Positions 36,019-45,562 are shown, counted from the stretch's first letter. The stretch: DNA of 64,000 bases from Nocardia wallacei (GCF_029868745.1 NZ_JARWOP010000381.1:50538-114537), one strand, 5' to 3'. The notes: a model not told the origin generated them from the letters alone. Translations and numbers: made by a program.

Positions 36019-37167
36019 TCACACGCCCGCTTCGCTAGGATGCCGCTCTCGCATCACGATAACACCTGGCTGCGGGGCATTCTTGGCGAGCGCGGGCGGC
36101 AGCGCGAGCCGGAACAGCTTCATCCACACCTCGCCGACCTGCTTGCTCAGCGGGCCGGTGTTGTAGGGCAGGCCGTACTTCTCGCACAGCGCGCGCACCT
36201 CGGGAGCGATCTCGGGGTAGCGGTTGGCCGGCAGGTCCGGGAACAGGTGATGCTCGATCTGATGCGACAGGTTCCCGGACATGATGTGGAACAGCTTGCT
36301 GCCGGTGATGTTCGCCGAACCGAGCATCTGCCGCACATACCATTCGCCGCGGGTCTCCTCCGCGGTCTCCTCTTCGGTGAACGTCTGTACGCCCGCCGGG
36401 AAGTGACCGCAGAAGATGATCGAGTAGGCCCAGATGTTGCGGACGATATTGGCGGTGGCGTTCCCGGCCAGGGTGGACAGGAACAGCGGACCGCTCAGCA
36501 GCGGGAACACCACATAGTCCTTGAGCACCTGCCTACCGGCCTTGCGCAGTTGCCCCTTGGCCAGCTTCTGGATGTCGGACCACTTGCGCTTGCCCTTGAC
36601 GATGTTGTCGGCCTCGAGGTCGTGCAGCATCACGCCCCACTCGAACAGCATCATCAGCAGGAAGGCGTACGCCGGGTTGCCCAGGTAGTACGGGTTCCAC
36701 GGCTGCCCTTCGTCGATGCGCAGCACGCCGTACCCGATGTCCCGGTCGCGGCCGTGGATGTTGGTGTAGGTGTGGTGCATGTAGTTGTGCGAGTGCTTCC
36801 ACTGATCGGCCGGGCAGACCGTATCCCATTCGAAGACACGGGAATTGAGCCCCGGCTCACGCATCCAGTCCCACTGGCCGTGCATGACGTTGTGGCCGAT
36901 CTCCATGTTGTCCAGGATCTTCGACACGCTCAGCGCGGCGACGCCGGCCAGCCAGAACGGCGGCAGGAAACCCAGATACATCAGGCCGCGGCCGGCGATC
37001 TCGAACCCGCGCTGCGCCTTGATGATCGAGTAGATGTACTCCCGGTCGCGCTCGCCCAGGTCGGCGGTGATCCGCTCGCGCAGCTCGTCGAGCCGGCGGC
37101 CGATCTCCTCGACCTGCTGCGGGCTGAGCACCAGCGGGCCGTCCTTGGTCTCGGTGAGAATGGTCAT
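36019..37167 (-). CDS. Membrane fatty acid desaturase, DesA3-like
   Basis: The 382-residue acyl desaturase has the three His boxes in place: GHNVMH (91-96), HSHNYMHH (125-132) and HQIEHH (302-307). Hydrophobic helices lie near 65-80, 165-180 and 220-260. It should be a diiron membrane enzyme like mycobacterial DesA3, which makes oleoyl from stearoyl chains. It follows its likely electron donor (16-nt gap) and is followed at once by a small hypothetical gene. GGGGAGA lies before ATG 37167. A FabR-like TetR regulator is divergent from the operon. Confidence 0.92.
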   Translation of the reverse strand: MTILTETKDGPLVLSPQQVEEIGRRLDELRERITADLGERDREYIYSIIKAQRGFEIAGRGLMYLGFLPPFWLAGVAALSVSKILDNMEIGHNVMHGQWDWMREPGLNSRVFEWDTVCPADQWKHSHNYMHHTYTNIHGRDRDIGYGVLRIDEGQPWNPYYLGNPAYAFLLMMLFEWGVMLHDLEADNIVKGKRKWSDIQKLAKGQLRKAGRQVLKDYVVFPLLSGPLFLSTLAGNATANIVRNIWAYSIIFCGHFPAGVQTFTEEETAEETRGEWYVRQMLGSANITGSKLFHIMSGNLSHQIEHHLFPDLPANRYPEIAPEVRALCEKYGLPYNTGPLSKQVGEVWMKLFRLALPPALAKNAPQPGVIVMRERHPSEAGV

Positions 37168-37182
37168 AGTTGTTCTCCCCTT

Positions 37183-38286
37183 TCAGATTTCGATGTCGAC
37201 GTCGCCGACGGCGGCACTGATGCAGAGCTGGATGGGCTGGTCGGGGTCGCCGTCCAGCTCGCCGGTGCGCAGGTCGCGGGTGCAGCCGGACCGCCGGACG
37301 GCGGTGCAGGAGAAGCAGATTCCCATCCGGCAGCCGTATTCCGGGGTGAGCCCGGCGGATTCGGCCTGCTCGAGCAGGCTGGCGCCGGCATTGGCCTGCT
37401 GCACTCCACTGGCCGAGAAGGTCGTGGTGCCGGTGACGTCCGCCGGGTCCACCGGCGTGGTCGAGATGATGAATTCTTCGCTGTGCAACCGGTTTTCGAG
37501 TCCTTCGGCCTGGTAGACCCGGCGTACCGAGTCCATCAGCGCGGGCGGGCCGCAGACGAAGGCCTCCCCGGTCGCGAACCACGGCGCCAGCTGCTCCACC
37601 GTGTCGTAGTCGAAGTGGCCGACGGGGCGCGCCTCGGCCGCGACCGGCGAACCCAGGCGCTCACCCGCACCGCGGCTCGGGTAGCGCAATTCGATGTGGA
37701 AATTGCCGTGCCGCGCGGCGATGTCCGTCAGTTCCGTGCGATGCGGTACCGCCTCCGGCGCCTTCGCGTAGTGCAGGAACACCACGGCGCCCGGATGCTT
37801 CTCGCGGTCGAGCGTACGCAGCATCGACAGCACCGGTGTGATGCCGCTGCCGCCGCTGATCAGCAGGATCTTGTCCGGCCGCGGATCGGGCAGCGCGAAG
37901 GTGCCCGCCGCGGGAGCGAGATCCACCACCATGCCGGGGGCGGCGTGACGGTAGAGGTACTGCGACACCAGGCCGTGCGAATGCGCCTTGACCGTCAGCC
38001 GCAGGCGCCGGCTCCCGCGTCCCTGCGCGTCGACCGGCGAATAGCAGCGGGTGTGCTTCACGCCGTCTATCAGCACTCCGACCTGCACGTACTGTCCGGC
38101 GCGGTGGCCGGTCCACTGCCAGGTCGGGCGCAGTGTCAAGGTCACCGAATCCGACGCCGAGTGCCGCACGTGGGTGACCTCGGCGCGCATGTCGCGCAGG
38201 GTGAGCGTCGGCCGCACCAATTCGAGATAGCGATCGAGCGGGTGCGGCGAAGTCAATGTCTGCACCAGGTCGATGAGTCCCACCAT
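37183..38286 (-). CDS. Ferredoxin reductase-type electron donor for the desaturase (Rv3230c-like)
   Basis: The protein has 367 residues in three parts: an FAD domain (TRCYSPVDAQGRGSRRLRLT), an NAD(P)H domain (LISGGSGITPVLSMLRTL; FVCGPPALMDSVR), and a C-terminal plant-type [2Fe-2S] domain with cysteines in YGCRMGICFSC and a later QLCISA. This is the layout of the oxidoreductase that drives DesA3 in mycobacteria. ATG 38286 has GGGAGA 6 nt upstream. It is the first gene of the desaturase operon. Confidence 0.9.
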   Translation of the reverse strand: MVGLIDLVQTLTSPHPLDRYLELVRPTLTLRDMRAEVTHVRHSASDSVTLTLRPTWQWTGHRAGQYVQVGVLIDGVKHTRCYSPVDAQGRGSRRLRLTVKAHSHGLVSQYLYRHAAPGMVVDLAPAAGTFALPDPRPDKILLISGGSGITPVLSMLRTLDREKHPGAVVFLHYAKAPEAVPHRTELTDIAARHGNFHIELRYPSRGAGERLGSPVAAEARPVGHFDYDTVEQLAPWFATGEAFVCGPPALMDSVRRVYQAEGLENRLHSEEFIISTTPVDPADVTGTTTFSASGVQQANAGASLLEQAESAGLTPEYGCRMGICFSCTAVRRSGCTRDLRTGELDGDPDQPIQLCISAAVGDVDIEI

Positions 38287-38332
38287 TCGGTTCTCCCAGA
38301 GCCTCGACGTAACCACTAAACTTTCGGTGCAC

Positions 38333-38348
38333 ATCTGTACACTCAGAT
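38333..38348. promoter_or_regulatory. Inverted repeat between the desaturase operon and the FabR-like gene
   Basis: ATCTG-TACACT-CAGAT is a perfect 5-bp inverted repeat with 6-bp spacer. The spacer TACACT itself fits a -10 box toward the TetR gene. Its place between the divergent genes fits an operator for the TetR protein. Confidence 0.5.
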
Positions 38349-38425
38349 AGTGTGCCTGCTGGTGCCATACAAGTTCAACCAGCAGATGCTGTGACCGAGG
38401 CAACATCCCTAGGAGAGTACGAATC

Positions 38426-39064
38426 GTGAACGGATGTATGCTCAGCGATGTGAGTGAGCAGGTGGAGTCCCGAGTCGAGCGCAAAGAGCGCACGCGGCAG
38501 GCCCTGCTGGAGGGCACGCTGGCGCTGGCCGCCGACCGTGGCTTCGCGGCCCTGTCCCTGCGCGAGATCGCGCGCTCGGCCGGCATCGTTCCGACCGCGT
38601 TCTACCGCCATTACGCCTCGCTGGACGAACTGGGCACCGCGCTGGTGGACGAGGGCGTGCGCCAATTGCGCCTGGCCCTAAGGGAATTGCGGCGCACACC
38701 GGATGCCCGGCTCGCCGAGACCGTGCGTTTCGTCTTCGGCCAGGTCGCGGGCCGTGAGGCGCTGTACGGCTTCCTGATCCGGGAGCGGCACGGCGGTTCG
38801 GCGGCGCTGCGCACCGCGATCGCGGTCGAGATGCAGCTCATCACCCGGGAGCTGGTGGTCGATCTCTCGCGGGTCAGGGCCCTGGACACCTGGTCGCCCG
38901 ACGATCTGGAGCTGGCCGCCGACCTGATCGTGTCCACCGTCGCCGACCACATCGCCGACTACGTGGCCGCCGCCCTGCGCGACCGCGTGGACATCGTCGA
39001 CCGCACGGTCCGCCAGGTCCGCATGATCGCCCTCGGCATGGCCGCCTGGCGCTCGTCGACCTGA
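38426..39064 (+). CDS. TetR-family regulator resembling FabR
   Basis: The protein has 212 residues. The N-terminal half tracks E. coli FabR closely: KERTRQALLEGTLALAADRG, LSLREIARSAGIVPTAFYRH, LDELGTALVDEG, and later LIRERHGGSAALRTAIAVE. FabR senses the unsaturated/saturated acyl balance and represses unsaturated fatty acid genes. Here the divergent neighbours are a desaturase and its reductase, so an analogous loop is likely. GTG 38426 follows AGGAGAG at 8-10 nt; ATG 38438 is a weaker choice. Confidence 0.85.
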   Translation: MNGCMLSDVSEQVESRVERKERTRQALLEGTLALAADRGFAALSLREIARSAGIVPTAFYRHYASLDELGTALVDEGVRQLRLALRELRRTPDARLAETVRFVFGQVAGREALYGFLIRERHGGSAALRTAIAVEMQLITRELVVDLSRVRALDTWSPDDLELAADLIVSTVADHIADYVAAALRDRVDIVDRTVRQVRMIALGMAAWRSST

Positions 39065-39090
39065 GGCGCATTACACCGCGACGGTAGTCT

Positions 39091-39972
39091 TCACCGCGCC
39101 AGCAGGGCGCGCAGTTCCGCGGTGATGCGGTCGGGGTCCTCCTCGGCCATGAAATGTCCGGAGGTGACGGTGGCGTGGGCCAGGTCCTTCGTCCAGGCGC
39201 GCCACCGGGCGGCGGCGTCGAAACCGAGTGCGGCGCCCCAGTCCTGCTGCAGGACGGTCACCGGCATTCGCAGGAGGTTTCCGGCAGTGCGGTCGGCGCG
39301 GTCGTGTTCGAGGTCGGCCGTAGCGGAGGCGCGGTAGTCCGCGACGATCGAGGGCACGGCGGCGCGGCAGGCGTTCAGGTAGGCGGCGCGGATATCGGCC
39401 GGTACGGCGTCGGGGCGCAGGCTCCAGATGTCGAGGAAGTGGCCGAAGAAGGCGTCCGGGGAATTCGCGATCAGCTGTTCGGGCAGGCCCGGCGGTTGCG
39501 CCATGAGGTAGAGGTGGAAACCGACGGCCGCATCGACGCCGTGCATCACGTCCCACATATCGAGCGTCGGCAGGACGTCGAGGCAGGCCACATGAGTGAT
39601 CGTGTCGGGGTGATCCAGTCCCGCCCGGAAGGCGACCAGCGCGCCGCGGTCGTGCCCGGCGAGGGCGAACCGTTCGTGGCCGAGCGCGGCGGCCAGCGCG
39701 ACGATGTCCGCGGCCATGGTTCGCTTGCTGTACGTGGCCTTGTCGATCTCGGCCGGTTTGTCGCTGGCACCGTATCCGCGCAGGTCCGGGCAGATGACGG
39801 TGTGGTCGGCGGCGAGCCGGGCGGCCACGTGCCGCCACATCAGATGGGTCTGCGGGAAACCGTGCAGCAGCACGATCGGACGGCCACGCCCGCCGATCGC
39901 GGCGTTGAGTGCGACACCGGGCGCGACCGGCACGCGGCGATACTCGAAATCGGGGATGGTCGGTGTTTCCAT
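39091..39972 (-). CDS. Alpha/beta hydrolase, haloacetate dehalogenase / epoxide hydrolase type
   Basis: The protein has 293 residues. The oxyanion segment is VLLHGFPQTHLMWR, then LRGYGASDKP. The nucleophile elbow is GHDRGA with Asp108 rather than Ser, which places it among haloalkane/haloacetate dehalogenases and epoxide hydrolases. A late SGHFMAEEDP gives the catalytic His. The order HGFPQT ... GYGASDKP ... HDRG is strongly like fluoroacetate dehalogenase, but the halide-binding His/Trp/Tyr set cannot be checked without alignment. ATG 39972 follows GAGAG. It is monocistronic. Confidence 0.83.
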   Translation of the reverse strand: METPTIPDFEYRRVPVAPGVALNAAIGGRGRPIVLLHGFPQTHLMWRHVAARLAADHTVICPDLRGYGASDKPAEIDKATYSKRTMAADIVALAAALGHERFALAGHDRGALVAFRAGLDHPDTITHVACLDVLPTLDMWDVMHGVDAAVGFHLYLMAQPPGLPEQLIANSPDAFFGHFLDIWSLRPDAVPADIRAAYLNACRAAVPSIVADYRASATADLEHDRADRTAGNLLRMPVTVLQQDWGAALGFDAAARWRAWTKDLAHATVTSGHFMAEEDPDRITAELRALLAR

Positions 39973-40110
39973 GATTCTCTCTCGTCGGGACGGATCCGCC
40001 GGACCGGCGGGCATCATCGACTGTGCCGCGGGCGAATCAGCATCCGATCAGCACCGAGGTCAGTGCGTAATCCGATGGTCCAGCGCGGCGACAGACGATA
40101 GGGAGGCGGC

Positions 40111-42161
40111 ATGCGGCAGGTCACGTTCGGCGTGCTCGGGCCGGTGACCGCGTGGGACGCCGACGGCGGGGCGCTCGGGTTGAAGGGGCCGCGGCATCGG
40201 GCGGTGCTGGCGCGATTGATTGTCGCTCACGGGCAACTGGTTCCGGTGTCGCGCCTGGTGGAGGACCTCTGGGAGGACCCGGCCGCGGGTGCGGTCGGCG
40301 CGGTCCGCACCTTCGTCGGCGATCTGCGGCGCGTGCTCGAACCGGATCGGCCGCCGCGTGCCGCTCCGAGGCTGCTGGTGACCGAGGGGCCCGGTTACGC
40401 ACTGCGGGCGCGGGCGGACGCGGTCGATTCGTGGCGTTTCGAAACGGCCGTCCGCACGGCGACCGAGTTGCCGCCCGCGCAGGCGCTCCAGCGGCTGGAC
40501 GACGCGCTGCGGTGGTGGCGCGGCCCGTCCTACGCCGAATTCGCGCACGAAGATTGGGTCCGGACCGAGCGCGCCCGCCTGGCGGAGCTGCGGCTGCATG
40601 CCGTCGAACAGCATGCCCAGGCCCGGCTGGCATTGGGCAGGGCAGCCGAGGTGATCGCGGACCTGAACGCCCACCTGACCGACCACCCGTGGCGCGAAGA
40701 GGCGTGGGCGCTCCTGGCCTCGGCGTTGTATCGGACTGGGCGCCAAGCTGATTCGCTGGCGGTGCTGCGCCGCGCCCGCACCGCACTGGCCGACGAACTC
40801 GGACTCTACCCCGGCCCGCGACTACGCCGGTTGGAGGCCGACATCCTGTCTCACCATCCGCGCTTGGAACCGCGGCCGAGTCCCGAGACCGCGGCGGCCC
40901 AGGTGTGGACGGAGGCCACCGCGGCGTACGACCGGGCCGTCTCCGCCGGATCCCGAGCCCGGCTGGATTCGACGGTGGGCCTGCTCCGCAACCTCGCCGT
41001 CACCGGCGGCACCGGCCTCGAGCTGGCCCGGGAGCATCGGATGGCGGCCATCACGGCCGCCGAGGAGTTCGGTGACCCGGAGCTGACCGCCCGGGTGATC
41101 GGCGCCTTCGACGTCCCCGCGATCTGGACCCGCAGCGACGACCCGCGGCAGGCCGAGCAGGTGGTCGCCGCGGCCGAACGCACGCTGTCCGCGCTGCCCG
41201 GCGACGAACCGCACGACCCCGCGCGCTGCCGTCTGCTCGCCACGATCGCTGTGGAGATGCGCGGCAGTCGCTTGCCGCGTGGGCCGGAGGCGGCGCACCG
41301 CGCCGAGGAGATCGCGCGCCGACTGGATGATCCCGCGCTACTGGCTTTCGCTCTCAACGGGAAGTTCATGCAGTCGTGCACCCGCGCCGGTCTCGCTTCG
41401 CGGCGCGGCGAAATCGGTTCGGAGCTGGTCGATCTGGCGGCCAGGCACGGGCTGGCGTCGTTCGAAATTCTCGGACATCTGATTCGTGTGCAGGCGTGCG
41501 GCGCGCTCGGCGATTTCGCTGCCGCGGATCGTCATGCCGCCACGGCAGACCGCTTGGGCGAACGTTACGAACGGCCGTTGACCGGCGTCTTCACCGAGTG
41601 GTATCGGGCGCTTCGACTCGCAGCCACCGGTTCCGAGGTCGACGCGGAGGTTGCGTATCGTGGTGCCGCGCAACGTCTGGACGGCGCGGGGATGCCCGGG
41701 GTGGAACGCGGCCTACTCCCCCTGGCGTTGCTGTGCCTGCGGCTGTCCGGGGGGGGGGGGGGGGGGCCCCCCCCCCCCCCCCACAATATAGCCCAGGCGG
41801 GAATTGGGGGGGGGGGCGGGGGGCGCCCCCCCCCCCCCCCGCCGAATACATTGACCCGCAGGAAGATTGGGGTCCGTACCGGCCTTGGATAGAGCCCTTC
41901 GTCGCGCTTCGGGAGAACCGCGATGCCGACGCGAAGGACGCCTTGCATGCCCTGCCGGAGCCGCCCGCGGATCTCATGTACGAGGCGCAAACCTGCTTGG
42001 AAACGGCCGTCGCGCTGGCGATAGACGACCGAAAAGTGTTGCGCCGGGCTGTTACCCGCTTATCACCTGCCGCCGACGAACTGGCGGGCGCGGGCAGCGG
42101 CATGATCAGCCTCGGGCCGGTACGCGACTGGCTGAACCGAATTCCTCACGCGCTCAGTTGA
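40111..42161 (+). CDS. SARP/AfsR-type regulator (winged helix plus BTAD), reading frame broken by a homopolymer tract
   Basis: An OmpR-like winged helix occupies residues 1-95 (FGVLGPVTAWDADGGALGLK, LKGPRHRAVLARLIVAHGQL), then a BTAD helical domain to about 250 (LLVTEGPGYALRARADAVD; EEAWALLASALYRTGRQADS). A long TPR-like helical part follows. At 41749-41842 runs of G and C destroy the frame, and the protein clearly resumes in another frame from EYIDPQEDWGPYRPWIEP to a TGA at 42161. Because sense on both sides belongs to one protein, this is most likely a sequencing or assembly defect, not a pseudogene. ATG 40111 follows GGGAGG. No biosynthetic target is adjacent. Confidence 0.75.
41749..41842. 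other. G/C homopolymer tract inside the SARP gene, probable sequence error
   Basis: Eighteen G are followed by sixteen C, a short AT-containing patch, then more G and C runs. Codons on either side belong to one gene in two frames. The true sequence is probably a short GC-rich stretch that was not resolved. Confidence 0.7.
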
Positions 42162-42212
42162 ATACGCGCGTGACCGAGGCCGATCCGCACCGGCTCGTCG
42201 TTCGGTGGCTTG

Positions 42213-42770
42213 TCAGCGGCTCAGTTCGGTGGTGATGGTGTCGACGAAGTCGGGCAGGTCGTCCGGCTTGCGCGAGGTGATCAGGATCCAGCCGTTGTGA
42301 TCGCAGCGCATCACCGACTGGTCCACCCACTTCCCACCGGCATTGACGATGTCCGTGCGCAGCGACGGGTAGGACGTCAGCGTCTTGCCGGGGAGCACCT
42401 CGGCGTCCACCAACAGCCACGGACCGTGGCAGATCGCGGCGATCGGCTTGCCCGCCGACTTCACGGCACGAACCAGTTCGCGGGCGCGATCGTCGGTGCG
42501 CAGCGTGTCGGCGTTGACCGTGCCGCCGGGAACGACCAGCACGTCGATGTCGTCGGGCGCCACGGCATCCAGGGTGACGTCGGGCTGCACCTGCTCGGCG
42601 GGCTCCAGATCGTGGCGATATGTCTGTACCGCTTCGCCTTTCATCGCGGCATGCCGTACCTGAGCGCCGCGTTGGCGCAGCTGGTCGCGCGGCACCACCA
42701 ACTCGTCGTGCTCGACCCCGGCATTGGAGGTGACGATCAGGACGCGCGCACCCTCGAGTTCTGCGGACAC
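42213..42770 (-). CDS. DJ-1/PfpI family protein (type-1 glutamine amidotransferase fold)
   Basis: This 185-residue protein shows VLIVTSNAGVEHDELVVPRD with the conserved Glu20, DVLVVPGGTVNADTLR, and the nucleophile elbow AAICHGPWLLVDAEV with Cys114-His115. These match PfpI/YhbO-type stress proteins, described as proteases or deglycases (the latter disputed). GTG 42770 has AGGAGGT 5 nt upstream. It is divergent from the epimerase gene across tandem direct repeats. Confidence 0.9.
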   Translation of the reverse strand: MSAELEGARVLIVTSNAGVEHDELVVPRDQLRQRGAQVRHAAMKGEAVQTYRHDLEPAEQVQPDVTLDAVAPDDIDVLVVPGGTVNADTLRTDDRARELVRAVKSAGKPIAAICHGPWLLVDAEVLPGKTLTSYPSLRTDIVNAGGKWVDQSVMRCDHNGWILITSRKPDDLPDFVDTITTELSR

Positions 42771-42845
42771 AGTTACCTCCTCTTCTCGGCTACCTGTGCG
42801 ATCTACCCGGCGCGAAACCGCCCAAACGACGGCACGCGCCGGGAT

Positions 42846-42898
42846 TGATGACAGCAACTGACATAAGCGCTACGCTGATGACAGCGGCTGACATAAGC
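42846..42898. promoter_or_regulatory. Two 23-bp direct repeats, 30 bp apart
   Basis: TGATGACAGC-N3-CTGACATAAGC type units occur at 42846-42868 and 42876-42898 with two mismatches. Each contains the near-palindrome TGACAGC-N-GCTGACA. They sit in the intergenic region between the divergent DJ-1 and epimerase genes, 50-105 nt before the epimerase start, as expected for tandem operator sites. Confidence 0.55.
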
Positions 42899-42950
42899 CG
42901 CTCTCGCACCGCGGTGCGAGCCCCGAACTCATCGCAGGAAGGTGTTCACC

Positions 42951-43862
42951 ATGCGGGTATTCGTCACCGGAGCGTCCGGGCACGTAGGTTCCGCCGTGGT
43001 CCCGGAACTCCGCGCCGCCGGGCACGAGGTCGTCGGCCTGGCTCGTTCGCAGCGCTCGGCCGACGCGCTGGTCGCCGCGGGCGCCGAGGTGCACCGCGGC
43101 GCCCTCGACGATCTCGCCGGTCTGGCCGCCGCCGCGACCGCCGCGGACGGCGTGATCCATCTGGCGTTCAAACACGAGAACATGCTGTCGGGCGATTACG
43201 CCAGCGCGGCCGACGCCGACCTACGGGTTGTCCAGGCGTTCGGCGACGCCCTCGCAGGCACCGGCAAACCGCTGGTGATCACGTCGGGTACAGGGATGCT
43301 CGGCGCCTTGCAGCGGACCGGCACCGAGGCCGACGCGCTGGAATCCGGGCCGCGCATCGACGCGGAGAACACGGTCGTCGGTTACGCGGACCGCGGTATC
43401 CGGTCCAGTGTCATCCGGCTCCCACCGACTGTGCACAGCGACCTGGACCACCACGGTTTCGTCCCGACCCTGATCGCCATCGCCCGCGAGAAGGGCATCT
43501 CCGGCTACGTCGGCGACGGCGCCAACCGCTGGCCCGCCGGCCACACCCGCGACGCCGCCCACCTGTACCGGCTGGCCCTCGAATCCGCCCCCGCCGGCTC
43601 CCGCCTGCACGCCGTCGATGACGAGGGCGTCCCCCTCCGCGACATCGCCGAAACCATCGCCCGCCACCTGAACATCCCCGCGGTAAGCATCCCCCCGGAA
43701 TCCGCCCCCGCCCACTTCGGCTTCCTGGCCCCCATGGTCACGCTGGACAACCCCACCTCCAGCACCCGAACCCAAGACCTCCTCAACTGGAAACCCACCC
43801 ACCCCAACCTCCTCGAAGACCTCAACGCGGGGCACTATTTCCGGCTCCCGAGCGAATCCTGA
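42951..43862 (+). CDS. NAD-dependent epimerase/dehydratase, extended/atypical SDR
   Basis: The protein has 303 residues. Nucleotide motif TGASGHVGSAVVPELRAAGH is at the N-terminus, then GVIHLAFKHEN. The usual YxxxK is not evident; VITSGTGMLG marks the Ser strand. Such proteins reduce or epimerise small ketones, or act as NmrA-like sensors. ATG 42951 has AGGAAGG 8 nt upstream; GTG 42942 is too close to that site. The tandem repeats upstream suggest dedicated repressor control. Confidence 0.83.
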   Translation: MRVFVTGASGHVGSAVVPELRAAGHEVVGLARSQRSADALVAAGAEVHRGALDDLAGLAAAATAADGVIHLAFKHENMLSGDYASAADADLRVVQAFGDALAGTGKPLVITSGTGMLGALQRTGTEADALESGPRIDAENTVVGYADRGIRSSVIRLPPTVHSDLDHHGFVPTLIAIAREKGISGYVGDGANRWPAGHTRDAAHLYRLALESAPAGSRLHAVDDEGVPLRDIAETIARHLNIPAVSIPPESAPAHFGFLAPMVTLDNPTSSTRTQDLLNWKPTHPNLLEDLNAGHYFRLPSES

Positions 43863-44245
43863 ACGTGCGGGGCGATCCGACCGCCGACCCGGCGGGGTCG
43901 CCCACCACCGTTCCGTCGCACAACTTTCGTGTGTCACCTTCCGACACATCGCCGTCCACGCACCGGCCGAACCGGTTCCGTGTCTCATGCACGAGGGACC
44001 AACTGATCCCGAGTTCCAGAACGATCCCGGCGGCCTCGACACCGGATCTCTCGCAAATCCGTAGGCACCCGGAATACGTTGTTACAGGCGGGGTTTGGAA
44101 GTATCCACCGAGCCATTCATTGCAGCATCGGACGCGAGCATGTGACGGAATGGCCGTACCGGCACCGAATGCTGCCAGGTACATTCCGTACCCCTGGCCG
44201 CTTCGCTAGCCTTGATCTCGGGGGCGACGAGCGGAGGGCGTTATC
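43863..44245. promoter_or_regulatory. Intergenic region with inverted repeats before an XRE-TPR regulator
   Basis: No gene is supported. TGTGTC-N7-GACACA lies at 43930-43948. ACGGAATG (44145-44152) and CATTCCGT (44182-44189) are perfect complements 29 bp apart, and the second overlaps GGTAC-N5-GTACC (44178-44192). TAGCCT at 44207-44212 fits a -10 box. These sites probably serve the XRE gene at 44246. Confidence 0.4.
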
Positions 44246-45469
44246 GTGAACGGCGAGGACAGCCTGGCGATCGGCCGGCGAATCAAGTTGCGGAGAGAGC
44301 GCGCGGGGATGTCGCGGCCGGTTCTGGCCGGGTTGATCGGCAAATCGGCGGAGTGGTTGAAGGCTGTCGAGAACGGCCGCTTGCAGACGCCGAGGCTTCC
44401 TATCCTGCTGCGAATCGCCCAAGCTCTCGAAATTCGAGACCTCGCCGAACTAGCCGGTGACGGTGACGCGGTGCCGGTGGCGGTGTTCGCCGGGGAACGC
44501 CACGCGGCGCTGACCGAGGTACAGAACGCGCTGACGGACTTCCGTGCGAGCCCGTCCGGCCGGCGCACGCAGCCGCAGCATCTGGCCGAACGGTTGCGGC
44601 AGGCGTGGCAGATCCGGCATGGCAGCCCGGACCATCGAACACAGTTGGGTGCGTTGCTGCCAGGGCTGATTCGCGACGCGCAGACGGCGGCACGCACGCC
44701 CGGTGCGGAACGCCGTACAGCCCGCAAGATCCTGGCCGGGGTGTATCAACTCGCGGACTTCTACGTCGCCTACCAACCTGCCCCGGAACTGGTCTGGATG
44801 GTCGCCGACCGCGGACTCAACGAGGGCTACGAAGCCGACGATCCCTACGTGATCGCATGCAGCGCATGGTCGATGGTGCAGGCTCTGCGAGATTCCGGTC
44901 GGTGGGAAGAAGCGATCGGCCTGGCTCACGACTCGATCGACCGTTTGACTCCCTACCTCGATCGGCAGGGAACATCCGACGATTGGCGCGGTATCGCGGG
45001 AGCGCTCGACGCCGAGATCGCCTACGTGCACGCGCGTCGCGGCCGACATGGAGACGCCTGGCGCTACTGGGAACGCGCCGACCACACCGTCAGACTGCTC
45101 GGCCCGTCGTATCGGCATGTGCAGACATCGTTTTCGCAGCCCGTGATGGCCGCGCACGCGGTGACCCTCGGCGTAGAGCTGCGCCGTTCCGGAGAAGCAT
45201 TGCGGGCGGCACAGACGTTCGACGCGGAGCGGATCGTCTCCGTACCCCGCCGCAGCAGGCATTTCATCGAAGTCGCCCGCGCTCATCACCGCCGCGACGA
45301 TGCGGTCGCCACACTCGCCTTGCTGTCGAAATCGGAATGGACGGCTCCGGAAACCATCCGATACAACGGTTTCGCACGGGACCTGCTCCGCGGTCTACTG
45401 AAGTCACCCCCGTCGGGAATGCGAGACGACGTGCACGCTCTGAGCGAGCGCGTCGGCGTGGCGGCTTGA
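44246..45469 (+). CDS. XRE-family regulator with C-terminal TPR-like domain
   Basis: The protein has 407 residues. The N-terminal helix-turn-helix (about 8-65) reads IGRRIKLRRERAGMSRPVLA, LIGKSAEWLKAVENGR. The rest is helical and TPR-like (LGALLPGLIRDAQTAART; ADFYVAYQPAPELVWMVADR; WRYWERADHTVRLLG), a layout common in actinomycete regulators that respond to peptides or small signals. GTG 44246 follows GGAGGG. It is probably autoregulated through the inverted repeats upstream. The targets are unknown. Confidence 0.85.
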   Translation: MNGEDSLAIGRRIKLRRERAGMSRPVLAGLIGKSAEWLKAVENGRLQTPRLPILLRIAQALEIRDLAELAGDGDAVPVAVFAGERHAALTEVQNALTDFRASPSGRRTQPQHLAERLRQAWQIRHGSPDHRTQLGALLPGLIRDAQTAARTPGAERRTARKILAGVYQLADFYVAYQPAPELVWMVADRGLNEGYEADDPYVIACSAWSMVQALRDSGRWEEAIGLAHDSIDRLTPYLDRQGTSDDWRGIAGALDAEIAYVHARRGRHGDAWRYWERADHTVRLLGPSYRHVQTSFSQPVMAAHAVTLGVELRRSGEALRAAQTFDAERIVSVPRRSRHFIEVARAHHRRDDAVATLALLSKSEWTAPETIRYNGFARDLLRGLLKSPPSGMRDDVHALSERVGVAA

Positions 45470-45562
45470 AACGCGGAGTCTCGAGACAACGAGAGCGGCC
45501 GTGTCGCAATGCATTACGTGACCAGGTGCGGCAAATACGAGACCGACGGCTGCCAATGGGCC

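Noticed and set aside
34579..38319. 1246-residue plus-strand frame
   Set aside because: Crosses several minus-strand genes with clear domains; only a chance open frame in GC-rich DNA.
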